DNA from: Omphalotus guepiniiformis
Lineage: Eukaryota; Basidiomycota; Agaricomycetes; Agaricales; Omphalotaceae
Direction of reading: 5' to 3'
Length of the DNA: 64,000 nt
NCBI GenBank assembly: GCA_028554645.1
Contig: JAQOOI010000013.1
Coordinates: forward strand, 372,001 to 436,000
Notes under the pieces: model-generated
What the model saw: only the letters and a program-made list of their open reading frames with translations
The model's database searches: none
What the model was told of the DNA's origin: nothing
Shown here: positions 63,164-64,000 of the stretch, piece by piece
How the letters are laid out: every line of letters begins with the position of its first letter
Position numbering within the stretch: position 1 is the first letter of the stretch
Translations under genes and position numbers: made by a program

Positions 63164-64000
63164 CTAATAAGTCTCAGACTTAATCAACATCTCTGCCTGT
63201 GCAGATCGAGGAGTCATTGAGCAAGGGAATGGCTCTGGATGGCTGCAACGGTGAAACCAAATTCTTCATGAATCGTGCAGAACCGATAAATGACGACAAC
63301 ACTGACCAAAAGAAATGTTCGGATAGATGGCCTGGCACCTCAATCTCCTTCCCTTGTTCGTCCTTGGCTTTAGCGATCTTGAACGTAGCTAGGACGCGGG
63401 CAATTGCAAGCCACACTGTAGCATCAGCTACGTACCGGCCGACACATACCCTTCGGGCGGACAAGTTAGACAGCAATCATTGTATGGGATGGACTCGCCT
63501 CACCTTCGACCAAAGCAGAAAGCTAAGATATTGTTGATACTCGTGAATGGCGCATCTGGGGAGCCCGTAAGGAATCTCTCAGGACGAAATTCATCCGGAC
63601 TGTCGTAGATAGACTCGTCGTGAGTCATTCCCCTATTATTTGTTCATTCATAAATACATAACTAGATGTGAATGTGAATCCCTCACCAGATGTTGCTTAT
63701 GACGTTAGTATCTTACAACTAAACGAATTAGAATTTGCTTAATAAAATAAAAGCGACAACAACAACCTTTCGGTATAAAGTATCCGTCGTATATATCATT
63801 CTCGGTGGTTTTGTGCGGAACACCTTCAAAAACCAGTTAAAAGATGACACCGGGAAAGGAAGTTCACGACACTCACCCAATGGTAGGGCCGGATTCCATC
63901 TCATTACCTCACGGTAGATTGCTTCGACATACGGAAGTGCGTGACGATCTTCGAGACTGGGTAAGCGCTCTGGACCAATGACCCGATCTATTTCATCCTG
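63164..64000 (-). CDS. Cytochrome P450, array member 3 (5' part outside window)
   Basis: Only the C-terminal half is present. It reads [37 protein letters not shown] (ExxR), [42 protein letters not shown] with an intron, then [40 protein letters not shown] and [25 protein letters not shown]. Stop at 63164-63166. The heme loop FCFGRRVCVG keeps the Cys and both Gly. It is closest in wording to member 2. Confidence 0.85.

Overview
This window comes from a nuclear chromosome of a mushroom-forming basidiomycete (Agaricomycetes). Genes are dense and split by many short introns of roughly 50-70 bases. Several products are typical of that class: a DUF6533 membrane protein, an F-box protein, and mono-oxygenase P450s in tandem arrays. 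The species cannot be named from the sequence. Gene models were built by reading frames, GT/AG signals and conserved protein motifs by eye; end points of individual exons may be off by a few bases.

Layout. 1-410 is the 3' end of malate dehydrogenase. 411-3475 is gene-poor and holds two sets of diverged repeats. 3476-5420 encodes a DUF6533 multi-pass membrane protein. 6272-8820 encodes a membrane-anchored heparinase II/III-like polysaccharide lyase. 9304-10512 (minus) encodes an HpcH/HpaI-type aldolase with two GC-AG introns. 11668-14993 encodes dipeptidyl peptidase III (M49), including a 6-base microexon. 28565-49151 is a block of housekeeping genes: a Prp2/DHX16-type spliceosomal helicase, TFIIE-beta, an F-box protein, a Yae1-domain protein, PAN3, importin-beta (Kap95), LSm7 and a Cid1-like terminal nucleotidyltransferase with a long Pro/Ser-rich tail. 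50123-52697 is an amidohydrolase. The right end (56520-64000) is a tandem array of three related P450 genes on the minus strand, next to a TA-flanked foldback MITE.

The main finding is a tandem segmental duplication in the left half. A segment running from intron 2 of the dipeptidyl peptidase III gene to an exon near the 3' end of the Prp2 helicase gene was copied head-to-tail. Copy A is about 11960-21743 and copy B about 21742-29500. The breakpoint survives as a chimeric junction at 21742-21743 with 2 bp of microhomology. The copies differ by about one base in twenty, so this is not an assembly echo. They have decayed in complementary ways. DPP III is intact only in A; in B about 2.8 kb is deleted. 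Mediator subunit 8 is full length only in B; A has an exactly in-frame 582-bp deletion. Prp2 is complete only in B; A holds a 3' stump. The P450 is kept in both, but copy A appears to have lost the acceptor of intron 1. The P450 copies also show patches of concentrated divergence around the I-helix and ExxR motifs. Each copy carries the same older P450 relic upstream, in which the heme-loop exon is repeated.

Working together: several housekeeping genes belong to RNA metabolism (Prp2, LSm7, PAN3, the Cid1-like transferase) and transcription (TFIIE-beta, Med8), but there is no evidence that they are co-regulated beyond two short divergent promoters (Prp2/TFIIE-beta and Kap95/LSm7). The P450 array, lyase, aldolase and amidohydrolase are accessory metabolic genes.
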